This document shows positions 1-8,650 of a DNA stretch of 35,917 bases, in pieces (position 1 is the first letter of the stretch; each line of letters begins with the position of its first letter). The DNA is taken from positions 1 to 35,917 of the forward strand of contig JADEZQ010000016.1 in NCBI GenBank assembly GCA_015206785.1. The letters run 5' to 3'. Under the pieces are notes generated by a model. That model saw only the letters and a program-made list of their open reading frames with translations. It searched no databases and was not told the origin of the DNA. This DNA is from Quinella sp. 2Q5. Its GTDB lineage: Bacteria; Bacillota; Negativicutes; Selenomonadales; Selenomonadaceae. The translations under genes were made by a program, and so were the position numbers.

Positions 1-2
1 AC

Positions 3-299
3 GTCAACGACGTGCGAGACTTTTTAAGCGAGGGCGACACCGTTCGAGTCAAAGTCATCAACGTGGACGGCAACAAGATCGCGCTGTCACTCAAGCAGGC
101 AAAGCCCCGACCGCCCGAACAAGACGGGCAGTCTTTCAGGCAAAGGCGCGGAAATTTTCGCGGATCGCAACGGCAACTGTCGGCCTCATTCGAAGATAAG
201 CTGTCCAAATTCCTCAAAGACAGCGACGAACGCTTGACCGACCTCAAACGCAAAACCGATTCCAAACGCGGCGGGCGCGGCTCGCGTCGCTCGGACTGA
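3..299 (+). CDS. S1 RNA-binding domain protein (YabR-like), 3' part
   Basis: The reading frame is already open at the window edge, so the start is missing. The first third (FLSEGDTVRVKVINVD, then NKIALSLKQ) is the end of an S1 OB-fold, which binds single-stranded RNA. The rest is a basic, Arg/Lys/Ser-rich tail with a short predicted helix (FEDKLSKFLKDSDERLTDLK). Small S1 proteins of the YabR/general stress protein 13 type commonly sit just upstream of tilS-hpt-ftsH in Firmicutes, which fits the genes that follow. The exact role, probably in translation or RNA binding, cannot be read from the sequence. Confidence 0.8.
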   Translation, partial: VNDVRDFLSEGDTVRVKVINVDGNKIALSLKQAKPRPPEQDGQSFRQRRGNFRGSQRQLSASFEDKLSKFLKDSDERLTDLKRKTDSKRGGRGSRRSD

Positions 300-302
300 C
301 TG

Positions 303-331
303 CCCCTTGCACACGGCAGGGGGTGCTTTTT
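303..331 (+). terminator. Hairpin with T-run overlapping the tilS ribosome binding site
   Basis: CCCCTTGC (303-310) pairs with GCAGGGGG (316-323) through eight pairs, one of them G-U, around a five-base loop. Three bases later comes TTTTT (327-331). This looks like an intrinsic terminator for the S1 gene, although the T-run is short and offset. The right arm is also the only Shine-Dalgarno-like sequence for tilS, so folding could hide it. Confidence 0.45.
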
Positions 332-333
332 AA

Positions 334-1305
334 CTGCTGAAACGATTCATCGATATCTGCGCGGCAGAAAAAATTTTCGCCGGCGTCGGCAAAGTTCTTG
401 TCGCGGTATCGGGCGGCGCGGACTCTTTGGCTCTGGCGCAATTGCTGATTGATTCGCGGCGACGCTTCGGCGTGGAAGTTGCCATCGCACATTTCGAACA
501 CGGCTTGCGCGGTCAAGCTTCCGTCGAGGACGCGGCGTTCGTCAAAAATTTCTCGCACGAGCGTAACGTCGAATTCATCGGCGGCAACGGGGACGTTCGA
601 CAGTTCGCGGCGGCTGAAAAAATTTCCGTCGAGACTGCAGCCAGAATCGTGCGCTACGAGTTTTTGCGCGACGCCCGTCAACATCTGAACTGCGACGCCA
701 TTGCCACCGCCCACCACGCCGACGACCAGGCTGAGACGATTTTGATGCGGCTCCTGCGCGGCGCGACGACGGCGGGCTTGTCGGCAATGAAGTTGCGCAC
801 GTTCACCGAATACGGGCTGATTGTCCGCCCGCTGTTGAAATTCCGCAAGACCGAGCTGGAAAGTTTCTGCCGCAGAAAAAATCTGTCGCCGCGTGTGGAC
901 GCAACGAACTTCGTCCCCGACGCCACGCGCAACCGCATCCGCTTGGAGCTCATACCCGCGCTTGAAACGTTCAATCCCGCGACAGTCGAGACGCTTTGCC
1001 GCTTCGGGGCAGTCGCGGCGGACGAGACGGACTTCATCGACATGCAGACGGAAAAAATTTTCCCCGCCGTCGTCGTTGAAGGTGCCATCGTCCGCGCAGA
1101 GTTCATCAAGTTGCACAGCGCACTTCAACGAGCCGTCATCAAAAAATTTCTGGTGCACATCATCGGTTCGGCAAAGGATTTCGGCTTCATGCACATAGAC
1201 GGCGTGCGAAAGGTTTTGCTGAACAATCTTTCGGGCGTGGAGCTTCCGAAAAAACTTCGCGCCGACTTGAAACGAGGAAGACTCACCATCACGAATAACT
1301 TTTAA
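334..1305 (+). CDS. tilS: tRNA(Ile)-lysidine synthase TilS
   Basis: TilS uses ATP and lysine to convert the wobble cytidine of the CAU-anticodon tRNA(Ile) to lysidine, so that it reads AUA; the family is essential in most bacteria. The PP-loop ATP-binding motif SGGADS lies at residues 26-31 if translation begins at 334. The conserved HHADDQAETILMRLLRG segment follows near residue 130. No ATG, GTG or TTG lies between the in-frame TAA at 331-333 and the P-loop; the first standard codon is a TTG at 427, after the motif. The start is therefore best placed at CTG 334 (or 337), ten bases after AGGGGG. Length is about 323 residues, at the short end for the family. It is followed closely by hpt. Confidence 0.9.
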   Translation: MLKRFIDICAAEKIFAGVGKVLVAVSGGADSLALAQLLIDSRRRFGVEVAIAHFEHGLRGQASVEDAAFVKNFSHERNVEFIGGNGDVRQFAAAEKISVETAARIVRYEFLRDARQHLNCDAIATAHHADDQAETILMRLLRGATTAGLSAMKLRTFTEYGLIVRPLLKFRKTELESFCRRKNLSPRVDATNFVPDATRNRIRLELIPALETFNPATVETLCRFGAVAADETDFIDMQTEKIFPAVVVEGAIVRAEFIKLHSALQRAVIKKFLVHIIGSAKDFGFMHIDGVRKVLLNNLSGVELPKKLRADLKRGRLTITNNF

Positions 1306-1322
1306 CGAAAGGGTTGATTGCC

Positions 1323-1880
1323 ATGAAGAGCAAGGAAGATTACATCGAACGCGTGCTGTACACCGAGGAGGAGATTGCCGCCCGCGCCAAGGAGATCAGT
1401 GCGCAAATCAGCGAGGACTTCAAAGACATTGCCAAGCCCCTCTTGACGGTCGGCATCCTTAACGGCGCAGTCATGTTTTACACGGACGTTGTGCGGCGGC
1501 TGACCATCCCCGTGCAGTTTGATTTCCTGATCGCTTCCAGCTACGACGCCAACAGCCACTCCAGCGGCAAGGTCAACATTCTCAAAAACCTGGACAACGA
1601 CCCCAAAGGCCGCGATATCCTGCTCATCGAAGACATTATCGATTCGGGCACGACAATGAACTTCCTGATAGATTACTTCATGGACAAGAAGGCAAACAGC
1701 GTGAAGATCTGCACCCTGCTCAACAAGCCTTCGCGCCGCAAAGTCGACGTCAAAATCGATTACTGCGGCTTCGAAGTTCCCGACGAATTCATTGTCGGCT
1801 ACGGGCTGGACTTCGCGCAACATTATCGCAACCTGCCGTATCTGGGCATTCTCAAACGCAGCGTCTACGGCGGCAAATAA
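1323..1880 (+). CDS. hpt: Hypoxanthine phosphoribosyltransferase
   Basis: This 185-residue purine-salvage enzyme joins hypoxanthine or guanine to PRPP, giving IMP or GMP. The phosphoribosyltransferase signature DILLIEDIIDSGTT is at residues 98-111 and binds the ribose phosphate of PRPP. The C-terminal FIVGYGLDFAQHYRNLPYLG is typical of bacterial Hpt. ATG 1323 lies nine bases after AAAGGG; an in-frame TTG at 1314 abuts that site and is too close. Only 17 bases separate it from tilS and 24 from ftsH, so the three are probably co-transcribed, an order well known in Firmicutes. Confidence 0.95.
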   Translation: MKSKEDYIERVLYTEEEIAARAKEISAQISEDFKDIAKPLLTVGILNGAVMFYTDVVRRLTIPVQFDFLIASSYDANSHSSGKVNILKNLDNDPKGRDILLIEDIIDSGTTMNFLIDYFMDKKANSVKICTLLNKPSRRKVDVKIDYCGFEVPDEFIVGYGLDFAQHYRNLPYLGILKRSVYGGK

Positions 1881-1904
1881 TTCATCGGCAAAGGAGCGTT
1901 TTGA

Positions 1905-3800
1905 TTGAACAGTTTCATGCGCAACGTCGGGTTTTATCTGCTGGTGATCTTCATCGCGATAACTGCCTACGATTACTTTTCGGTTAAGCCCAAGCCCGTG
2001 GAAGAAACGAGCTATTCGCAGTTCCTTCAGCTGGTGGAAAAGGGCGACATCGCAAAGGTCGTGCTGACAAGGAACACGATTCAAGTCACCAAAAAAGACG
2101 GCGGCGAGTTCACCACGACAGCACCCGACGAGCCGATTGGCGACGAAACTCTTGTCGGAAAGCTCGAAGCCAAAGGAGTGGACATCATTGCGCAGAATCC
2201 GAAAGATCCGCCCTGGTGGATGACGCTCCTTACGTCGCTGTTGCCAATTGCGCTGCTTGTCGGTTTCTGGTACTTCATGATTAACCAGGCTCAGGGCGGC
2301 GGCGGAAAAGTTTTTTCTTTCGGCAAGAGCCGCGCCAAGATGATGGGCGGCGACAAAGTCAAAATCAAATTCACTGACGTGGCGGGCGCGGACGAGGCAA
2401 AGGAGGAGCTTGCCGAAGTCGTCGAATTCCTCAAGCACCCCAAAAAGTTCAACGACCTCGGTGCCAGAATCCCCAAGGGCGTGTTGCTGTTCGGACCGCC
2501 CGGCACCGGTAAAACGTTGCTCGCCAAGGCAGTGGCGGGGGAAGCGGGCGTCGCGTTCTTCTCAATCAGCGGCTCGGACTTTGTGGAGATGTTCGTCGGC
2601 GTCGGCGCAAGCCGTGTGCGTGATCTTTTTGCGCAGGCGAAGAAAAATTCCCCGTGCATAATCTTCATCGACGAGATTGATGCCGTCGGACGTCAACGCG
2701 GTGCTGTCGGCGGCGGCGGCCACGACGAACGCGAGCAGACGCTCAATCAGCTGCTCGTCGAGATGGACGGCTTCGCTGCCAACGAAGGCATAATCATCAT
2801 CGCCGCGACGAACCGACCGGATATCCTTGACCGCGCGCTGTTGAGACCCGGACGTTTCGACCGTCAAATCGTCGTCGACAAGCCCGACCTTACCGGACGC
2901 GTGGCGATTCTGCGCGTGCATACCAAGGGCAAGCCCATCGCCAAAGACGCCGACCTCGACATTCTCGCGCGGCGCACACCCGGCTTCACGGGCGCGGATC
3001 TGGCTAATCTCGTCAACGAAGCCGCACTGCTTGCCGCACGCCGCAATAAACACGAAATCAACATGACCGAGCTGGAAGAGTCAATCGAACGCGTGATGGC
3101 GGGGCCCGAACGCAAATCCAAAGTCATGAGCGACAACGAGAAGAAGCTCACCGCTTACCACGAGGGCGGGCACGCTCTGGTTGGAATGTTGCTCAAACAC
3201 GCCGACCCCGTCCACAAAGTCACAATCATTCCGCGCGGACGAGCCGGCGGTTATACGCTGATGTTGCCAAAGGAAGACCGAAGCTACGCCACGCGTTCGG
3301 AGCTGATTGACCGGCTCAAGGTTGCAATGGGCGGGCGCGTCGCCGAAGAAGTTGTCCTCAACGAAATTTCCACCGGCGCATCTCAGGACATTCAGCAAGC
3401 GAGCCAAATCGTTCGCGCAATGATTATGCAATACGGCATGAGCAACGTCCTCGGTCCCGTCGCATACGGCGGCGACCCCGCGCAACAATATTATTTCGGG
3501 CAGCCGCAGAAAAATTATTCGGAGGAAGTGGCGGGCGAGATCGACAAGGAGATTCATCGTTACATGCAAGAGGCGTACGAGGCTTGCCGCACAATCATCA
3601 ACGACAACCGCGACAAGCTCGACGCCATCGCCAAGGCTCTCATCGACAAGGAGACTTTGACGGCGCAGGAGCTCAAGGATATCGTCTTCGGCGTGCCGGA
3701 AATCGAACAGCCCTTCCAGAAAGATCCGCCCGTTGATCTGTCCAAGCCCGCGCCGATTGAACAGAAACTTCCCGACGACCCGACGCCGTCGCCCGTATAA
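1905..3800 (+). CDS. ftsH: ATP-dependent zinc metalloprotease FtsH
   Basis: FtsH is a membrane-anchored hexameric AAA+ protease that degrades damaged membrane proteins and some regulators. This 631-residue copy has a TM helix near residues 6-24, an extracytoplasmic segment, and a second TM after the WW pair near residue 105. The Walker A motif GPPGTGKT is at 197-204, then Walker B IIFIDEID and the second region of homology. The zinc site HEGGH is at 419-423, where the usual form is HEAGH; the His-Glu-x-x-His ligands are intact. The start is TTG 1905, eight bases after AAGGAG. The C-terminus ends in a Pro/Asp-rich tail. A probable terminator follows. Confidence 0.96.
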   Translation: MNSFMRNVGFYLLVIFIAITAYDYFSVKPKPVEETSYSQFLQLVEKGDIAKVVLTRNTIQVTKKDGGEFTTTAPDEPIGDETLVGKLEAKGVDIIAQNPKDPPWWMTLLTSLLPIALLVGFWYFMINQAQGGGGKVFSFGKSRAKMMGGDKVKIKFTDVAGADEAKEELAEVVEFLKHPKKFNDLGARIPKGVLLFGPPGTGKTLLAKAVAGEAGVAFFSISGSDFVEMFVGVGASRVRDLFAQAKKNSPCIIFIDEIDAVGRQRGAVGGGGHDEREQTLNQLLVEMDGFAANEGIIIIAATNRPDILDRALLRPGRFDRQIVVDKPDLTGRVAILRVHTKGKPIAKDADLDILARRTPGFTGADLANLVNEAALLAARRNKHEINMTELEESIERVMAGPERKSKVMSDNEKKLTAYHEGGHALVGMLLKHADPVHKVTIIPRGRAGGYTLMLPKEDRSYATRSELIDRLKVAMGGRVAEEVVLNEISTGASQDIQQASQIVRAMIMQYGMSNVLGPVAYGGDPAQQYYFGQPQKNYSEEVAGEIDKEIHRYMQEAYEACRTIINDNRDKLDAIAKALIDKETLTAQELKDIVFGVPEIEQPFQKDPPVDLSKPAPIEQKLPDDPTPSPV

Positions 3801-3818
3801 AAATTTTTTCGAGGAGTT

Positions 3819-3856
3819 GACCGCAGCTGACGAACTCAACGCGGTCTTATTTTTTT
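3819..3856 (+). terminator. Probable intrinsic terminator after ftsH
   Basis: GACCGC (3819-3824) can pair with GCGGTC (3841-3846), followed by TTATTTTTTT. The stem is short and the loop is 16 bases, so strength is uncertain. The T-run leads directly into the ribosome binding site of the next gene, so some read-through is likely. Confidence 0.45.
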
Positions 3857-3870
3857 GGAGGATGATCATC

Positions 3871-4866
3871 ATGAGCGAAGTTGTATTGCATTTCACCCGC
3901 GCGGGGCACGTGGAGAACATTCACCGCGGGGACGTTGTCGCCGTCAACAGCGCGGGCAAAATCGTTTCGTCCGTGGGCAATGCGCAGTTGCCGATGTTCT
4001 GGCGCAGCGCGGCGAAGCCCTTCCAAGCTCTGGCGTTCGTGAAAAACGGCGGCATGGAGCGTTACGGCATAACCGACGAAGAACTTGCCGTGCTCGTCTC
4101 CAGCCACAGCGGCGAAGAGAATCACGTCGCGCTTGTCCGCGGAATTTTGGCGAAGCTCGGTCTGGACGAATCTGTTCTGGATTGCGGCGTATTGCGTCCG
4201 TTGAACGGCAAGGCGTTCAAAAAACTTTTGGTCTCCGGCGAACCGATAACCGCCGTGCACAATCAATGTTCGGGCAAACATTCGCAGATCATCGCGCTGG
4301 CAATGATGCTCGGCGTGGACGTCAGCGGTTACATTCGCCCCGAACACCCCGCGCAGAAAGTCATCTTCCGCAACGTGGCAATGGCGTCGCGTATGCCCGA
4401 AGACAAGCTCGAAATCGGAATCGACGGCTGCGGCGTGCCGGTGTTCTATCTGCCGATTTACAACATGTCGCTGGCTTATGCTCGGCTGTCCACGCCGTCG
4501 AAGGGGGATTGGAACGACTACACCGACGCCGCCACGAGAATCCGCGACGCAATGAGCCGTTATCCGCAAATTGTGGCGGGCACCGGACGAATCGATACGG
4601 CTGTGCCTGAAGTCACGAGCGGCAGAATCATCGCCAAAGTCGGCTCGGACGCGGTCTTTTGCATGGCGGTCAAGGACGGCGACCTGGGCATCACCTTCAA
4701 GGTTGAGGACGGCTCCTTCGCCACGGTCACGCCAATGACTATCGCCGTGCTCAAACATCTCGACCTGTTGACGCGCGAGGAAGCTGACGAACTCGATAGA
4801 CGTTTCCCGCCCGTGCTCAAGAATCATCGCGGGGAAGTCATCGGCACGATTGAAGCTGTCTTCTGA
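3871..4866 (+). CDS. L-asparaginase, thermolabile type II family (R. etli type)
   Basis: This 331-residue protein matches the Asparaginase_II family (Rhizobium etli AnsA type), unrelated in fold to E. coli asparaginases. It would hydrolyse asparagine to aspartate and ammonia. Visible family features are RSAAKPFQ at 45-52, which carries the Ser-x-x-Lys catalytic pair (S46, K49), SHSGEEN at 78-84, and the metal-site residues C133 and K136 in CSGKH with C187 in DGCG. The C-terminal part is conserved to the end. ATG 3871 follows GGAGG by nine bases; an in-frame ATG at 3862 touches that site. No signal peptide is seen, so it is cytoplasmic. It ends nine bases before mutL and probably shares its transcript. 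Some members act on other substrates. Confidence 0.88.
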   Translation: MSEVVLHFTRAGHVENIHRGDVVAVNSAGKIVSSVGNAQLPMFWRSAAKPFQALAFVKNGGMERYGITDEELAVLVSSHSGEENHVALVRGILAKLGLDESVLDCGVLRPLNGKAFKKLLVSGEPITAVHNQCSGKHSQIIALAMMLGVDVSGYIRPEHPAQKVIFRNVAMASRMPEDKLEIGIDGCGVPVFYLPIYNMSLAYARLSTPSKGDWNDYTDAATRIRDAMSRYPQIVAGTGRIDTAVPEVTSGRIIAKVGSDAVFCMAVKDGDLGITFKVEDGSFATVTPMTIAVLKHLDLLTREEADELDRRFPPVLKNHRGEVIGTIEAVF

Positions 4867-4875
4867 GGTGTCGGC

Positions 4876-6729
4876 ATGGCGAAGATTAAACTGCTCGACA
4901 CCGGCACCATCAACAAAATCGCGGCGGGCGAGGTCGTTGAACGCCCCGCTTCCTGCGTCAAAGAGCTCGTCGAAAATTCCATCGACGCGGGCGCACGTCG
5001 CATCGAAATCGAAATCCAGAACGGCGGCAAGGCTTTGATTCGCGTGACTGACGACGGCACGGGCATGAGCCGTGAGGACGCCGCGCTTGCCGTCCGCCGC
5101 CACGCCACCAGCAAACTTTCCACCGCCGCCGATCTTCAGCACATATCGACGCTGGGTTTCCGAGGCGAGGCTCTGCCGACGATTGCTGCCGTGTCAAAGT
5201 TCACCTTGCAGACGCGCCGCGCTGACGACGAATTGGGCACGCTCATCAAAATCGACGGCGGCTCCGTCATCGACACTCACGAGGTCGGTTGCAAGGTCGG
5301 CACCACGGTCATCGTCGAAGATCTGTTCTTCAACACGCCCGCCCGATTGAAGTTCCTTAAGGCGACGCCCGCCGAGGCGAACAAGATTTACGATTACGTC
5401 GTCAAGCTCGCGATTAGCCGCCCCGACGTCGCGTTCCGCTTCGTCAACGGCAACCGAACCGCCATCGCCACGCCCGGCAACGGCAAGCTCACCGACACCT
5501 TGAGCGCGATTTACGGCACCGAGCTGACCGATTCGCTGTTGACCGTCAAACGCGACGGAGACGATTTGAAACTGTCGGGCTTCGTGACCAAGCCGAACGT
5601 CGTCAAGAGTCATCGCTCCTGGCAAACGTTCATCGTCAACGGGCGCGTGGTCGAAAGCCGCACCATCGCCAAAGCACTTGACGAAGCATATCGTTCGCTC
5701 GTCGCGAAGAACGGCTTCCCCTTCGCCGCGCTGATTATCGAGGTGCCGCAGACTTCCATCGACGTCAACGTTCACCCGCAGAAGATTGAGCTCAAGTTTG
5801 ACGACGACGGAAAAATTTTCAAGACGGTTTGGCACGCCGTGCGCGAGGCTGTCGAAGGCAAAGTTTACGGCGAACACAAGCTGACCGAGGTTGCCGCCGC
5901 GCCTGAAGCACCGCGCTTCGAACAGTTCACGTTGGGCGAGGACTTCCAAGAAATTTCTCCGCCGCCGAAAAAAATTCCTGAGCGCAAAAAAAATCCCCGC
6001 GACGATTTCGACTTCGAGCGGGTGCTGACGACCGTCACCGAGGCAAAAAAATTTTCATCGTCCGCCGACGTTCGCCCTGCCGAAAAAATTTCCGAGCCCG
6101 CCGACGACGTTCGCCCCGCAAAAAAAATTCCGCCGCCCGTTCAACAGCCCGCCCTTGAGCTTGAACCCATCGGGCAGGTGGCGCGCTGTTATGTCGTGGC
6201 GCAGGACGAGCATGACTTGTACATCATTGACCAGCACGCCGCGCACGAACGCGTTCTCTTCGACAGGCTGAGCTCTTATGCCGAACGAGTGCCCGCGCAG
6301 GGTTTGCTGATCCATCGCGTGATGAAGTTCGACGCACGAGAGAGCGAGCTCATCGAAAAAAATTTGGCGGTCTTCGCGGATTTGGGCTTCACTATGGAAC
6401 CGAGCGGCGCGGGCGAATTCCGACTGATTGAGCTGCCCGTGGACGCCGCCGACACCGACGCAGAGGATCTTTTGCGCGGAATATTGGCGGAGATTTTCAG
6501 CGGCGTGGACGAGTCCGACGACATTGCAAAAAAAATTCGCCGCGCGGTGCTCTCAACGACGGCGTGCAAAGCGGCAATCAAGGCTGGGTGGGAACTGAAC
6601 CTGCGGCAGATGCAAATCCTGCTCAACGATCTGTCGCGGACGGCGCACCCGCACACTTGCCCACACGGACGCCCGACCATCATAAAATTTTCGGCGGACG
6701 ACCTGGCAAAGATGTTTAAGCGTACATGA
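4876..6729 (+). CDS. mutL: DNA mismatch repair protein MutL
   Basis: MutL couples mismatch recognition by MutS to strand incision. The N-terminal GHKL ATPase is complete: INKIAAGEVVERPASCVKELVENSIDAGA region, DDGTGM, and TLGFRGEAL. Residues about 340-430 form a Pro/Lys-rich linker. The C-terminal domain has the endonuclease motif DQHAAHERVLFD starting at residue 452, ACKAAIKAG, and CPHGRP at 595-600, so it is a nicking MutL as in Bacillus rather than the E. coli type. The last acidic position of the DQHA(x)2E(x)4E motif is Asp (D463) rather than Glu. Length is 617 residues. No mutS is in the window, and miaA or hfq, which often follow mutL, are absent. Confidence 0.96.
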   Translation: MAKIKLLDTGTINKIAAGEVVERPASCVKELVENSIDAGARRIEIEIQNGGKALIRVTDDGTGMSREDAALAVRRHATSKLSTAADLQHISTLGFRGEALPTIAAVSKFTLQTRRADDELGTLIKIDGGSVIDTHEVGCKVGTTVIVEDLFFNTPARLKFLKATPAEANKIYDYVVKLAISRPDVAFRFVNGNRTAIATPGNGKLTDTLSAIYGTELTDSLLTVKRDGDDLKLSGFVTKPNVVKSHRSWQTFIVNGRVVESRTIAKALDEAYRSLVAKNGFPFAALIIEVPQTSIDVNVHPQKIELKFDDDGKIFKTVWHAVREAVEGKVYGEHKLTEVAAAPEAPRFEQFTLGEDFQEISPPPKKIPERKKNPRDDFDFERVLTTVTEAKKFSSSADVRPAEKISEPADDVRPAKKIPPPVQQPALELEPIGQVARCYVVAQDEHDLYIIDQHAAHERVLFDRLSSYAERVPAQGLLIHRVMKFDARESELIEKNLAVFADLGFTMEPSGAGEFRLIELPVDAADTDAEDLLRGILAEIFSGVDESDDIAKKIRRAVLSTTACKAAIKAGWELNLRQMQILLNDLSRTAHPHTCPHGRPTIIKFSADDLAKMFKRT

Positions 6730-6752
6730 AGTTTTTTGCCGCAGACAGCGGC

Positions 6753-6900
6753 GGGTCTTACTTTTCTTTGCTGGTCCAAAGAAAAGTAAGCAAAAGAAAG
6801 GACCCCCGAGCCGGCAACGACGCATCACGTCGTCGTATGCCGGCGGCCGCCCGTCCATGGGCGGCCTCGTTGTCAGCTCAGGAGACGGGTGACGGGTTCA
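6753..6900. repeat. Palindromic intergenic repeat, copy 1
   Basis: CTTACTTTTCTTT (6757-6769) and AAAGAAAAGTAAG (6778-6790) form a perfect 13-bp inverted repeat, flanked by GGGTC/GACCC (6753-6757, 6801-6805). CAAAAGAAAG follows the right arm. Two more hairpins come next: CCGGCAACGACG pairing with CGTCGT and TGCCGG (6811-6843), and GGCCGCCC/GGGCGGCC (6845-6852, 6859-6866). The block ends near GGTGACGGGT. The same core recurs at 26781-26870. It lies between the converging mutL and csaB genes and could terminate both. Confidence 0.85.
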
Positions 6901-7977
6901 CGTCAGCAACTCGGCGGCAAGCTTCGCGTTCAGGCGGGCACTGTCGCCGAGTTTTTTTAGTAGCGCACCGTCCGTTGAATTTCGTGGCGTGTAAAGTTTC
7001 GTCATTGCTTCGGAAAAAATTTTGTCGGCGGTGACTGAGGAGAGCGTACCCGAAATTTTTTCGCCGACCGAATCGAGGAACCGTTCAATCTTCGGGTCGT
7101 AGGAGATGCCCAACATCGGCACGCCCATGAGCCCCGCGAAAATCAGCGCGTGCAGCCTCACGCCAATCAGGACGTCCATGCACCCGACGAGGCTGAGGAT
7201 CTCGCGCGTGGAAAATTCTTCGTCGAGCACGGCGGCGGGCGTAGTCATCAGCGCGGCGACGTCGCGGGCGGCGCGTATGTCTTCGGGGAATTTCATCGGC
7301 AGGAAAATAATTTTGGCGGCGGTCTCTTCAGCCAGATGGTCGAGGGCGGCGGCGAGTTCGCGTTGAAAATTTCCGCTGTCCGCCCAATGACGAATGGCGA
7401 CGCCGACAAGTTTTCCGCCTTCGGCAACCGAATGTCGCGCCAGAATTTTTTTGCCGATGTCGAGCGGCGCGGGTCTCATGGCGAGCACGGGGTCTGCCGT
7501 CAAAAAAATTTTCGGGCGGGTGATGTTGAGCCGTTCGAGTTCCGCCAATGAGCCGCGGTCGCGCACGGTGATCAAGTCCACGCGGTTGACGATAAGCTCC
7601 GTCAGCTTTCGGGCGAAGGTGCCGCGGATGGGGCCGATGCCTTGCGCGTAGAGCATGACCTTGCAACCGAAGGCGAGCGCAAAAAAAATTATCGCCAGGT
7701 AGTAATACAGGCTGCGCCCGCTGGTGACGTTCTGCAACAGGGAACCGCCGCCCGAAATGAGCAAGTCCGCCGCGCGGATTTTTTTTATGATGGCGCAAAT
7801 GTCCGGCCGTTCCAATGCATCAACGCCGTGACGGTGCCGCGTGTATTCGGGGTCAATGGAAATGACGCTGACGCGCAGGTCTGCAATCTCTTCGCGCAGA
7901 ACCTGTAGCATCGCCGCGAGCATCGCCTCGTCGCCGCCGTTCTTGGAGCCGTAGTAGCCGGAAATCACAATGTTCAT
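6898..7977 (-). CDS. csaB: Polysaccharide pyruvyl transferase CsaB
   Basis: CsaB adds ketal-linked pyruvate to a cell-wall polysaccharide, which in many Gram-positive and Negativicute-like bacteria serves as the anchor for S-layer-homology domains. This 359-residue protein begins MNIVISGYYGSKNGGDEA, the glycine-rich N-terminus typical of CsaB. It also shows ISGGGSLLQ, ADPVL, and the C-terminal GVRLHALIFAGLMGVPMLGISYDPKI. A longer frame runs upstream, but ATG 7977 has GAGGT just before it and begins at the conserved N-terminus. It stands alone, convergent with mutL and divergent from the TlpA-like gene. The acceptor polysaccharide is not known from the window. Confidence 0.9.
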   Translation of the reverse strand: MNIVISGYYGSKNGGDEAMLAAMLQVLREEIADLRVSVISIDPEYTRHRHGVDALERPDICAIIKKIRAADLLISGGGSLLQNVTSGRSLYYYLAIIFFALAFGCKVMLYAQGIGPIRGTFARKLTELIVNRVDLITVRDRGSLAELERLNITRPKIFLTADPVLAMRPAPLDIGKKILARHSVAEGGKLVGVAIRHWADSGNFQRELAAALDHLAEETAAKIIFLPMKFPEDIRAARDVAALMTTPAAVLDEEFSTREILSLVGCMDVLIGVRLHALIFAGLMGVPMLGISYDPKIERFLDSVGEKISGTLSSVTADKIFSEAMTKLYTPRNSTDGALLKKLGDSARLNAKLAAELLT

Positions 7978-8059
7978 ATCAACCTCGGAAATTTTTGCTG
8001 GGCTAAAATTTTTGTTATCTATTCTGCCCGCGCCGCAATTTCCCTGCCGCCAATGAAGC

Positions 8060-8088
8060 TTGCCCGTGCCCGACGCCTCTGCTAAAAT
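8060..8088 (+). promoter_or_regulatory. Putative sigma-70 promoter of the redox operon
   Basis: TTGCCC (8060-8065) and TAAAAT (8083-8088) are separated by 17 bases and lie just upstream of the TlpA-like gene in the 133-base csaB divergent gap. The match is moderate. Confidence 0.45.
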
Positions 8089-8110
8089 GTCGGCGAAGGA
8101 GATGATTACC

Positions 8111-8650
8111 TTGACGAGAAAATTTTTTGCCGCGCTGATGGTTGCGGCAGTGCTGATGACCGGTTGCGGTGATGAGTCTGCCGACTCCAACGAGAGCGTG
8201 ACCAATGAGCAAGCGTCGCCCGTCGCCGCGAAGGTGCCCGCCTTCAGCGCAAAGACCGTCGACGGCGAGACCGTGACTCAAGAAATTTTTGCCGAGAAGA
8301 AAATCACGATGGTGAACATCTGGGGGACATTCTGCCCGCCGTGCATTGGCGAGATGCCTGAGCTTGGCGAGATGGCTCGTTCATTGCCCGACGACGCACA
8401 GATTATCGGGCTGGTGTGCGACGCGACGGATGGTTCGCCGGAAATTCAGAAGGCGCGGGAAATTTTGTCGAAGGCGGACGCTGACTTCGTGAACATCATT
8501 CCCAACGCCGAGCTGCTCAAGTTCATGGAGGGCGTTGAAGTTGTGCCGACGACGATTTTCGTCAACAGCCGCGGCGAAGTCGTTGGCAAAACAATTCTCG
8601 GCGCGGACATCAAGGGCTATCACGCACAGCTGGAGCAACTGCTCAAATGA
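8111..8650 (+). CDS. TlpA/ResA-like thioredoxin-fold lipoprotein
   Basis: This 179-residue protein begins MTRKFFAALMVAAVLMTGC, a signal peptide ending in a lipobox with C19 as the lipidated residue. It is therefore tethered outside the cytoplasmic membrane. The thioredoxin fold follows, with WGTFCPPC and the redox cysteines C75 and C78, and the cis-proline segment VVPTTIFVN. Such proteins reduce or exchange disulfides on exported proteins. TTG 8111 is chosen because AAGGAGA is nine bases upstream; the in-frame ATG at 8102 abuts that site. Its TGA overlaps the next ATG by one base. With the two downstream genes it forms a translationally coupled redox unit. The protein substrate is unknown. 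Confidence 0.88.
   Translation: MTRKFFAALMVAAVLMTGCGDESADSNESVTNEQASPVAAKVPAFSAKTVDGETVTQEIFAEKKITMVNIWGTFCPPCIGEMPELGEMARSLPDDAQIIGLVCDATDGSPEIQKAREILSKADADFVNIIPNAELLKFMEGVEVVPTTIFVNSRGEVVGKTILGADIKGYHAQLEQLLK

Noticed and set aside
3847-5142. 431-codon minus-strand ORF opposite the asparaginase and mutL genes
   Set aside because: Opposite-strand frames are often open in GC-rich genes; the plus-strand genes show clear family motifs.
6726-7034. Plus-strand ORF of 102 codons over the intergenic hairpins
   Set aside because: It spans the palindromic repeat and runs antisense into csaB; it has no binding site and its counterpart in copy 2 is different.
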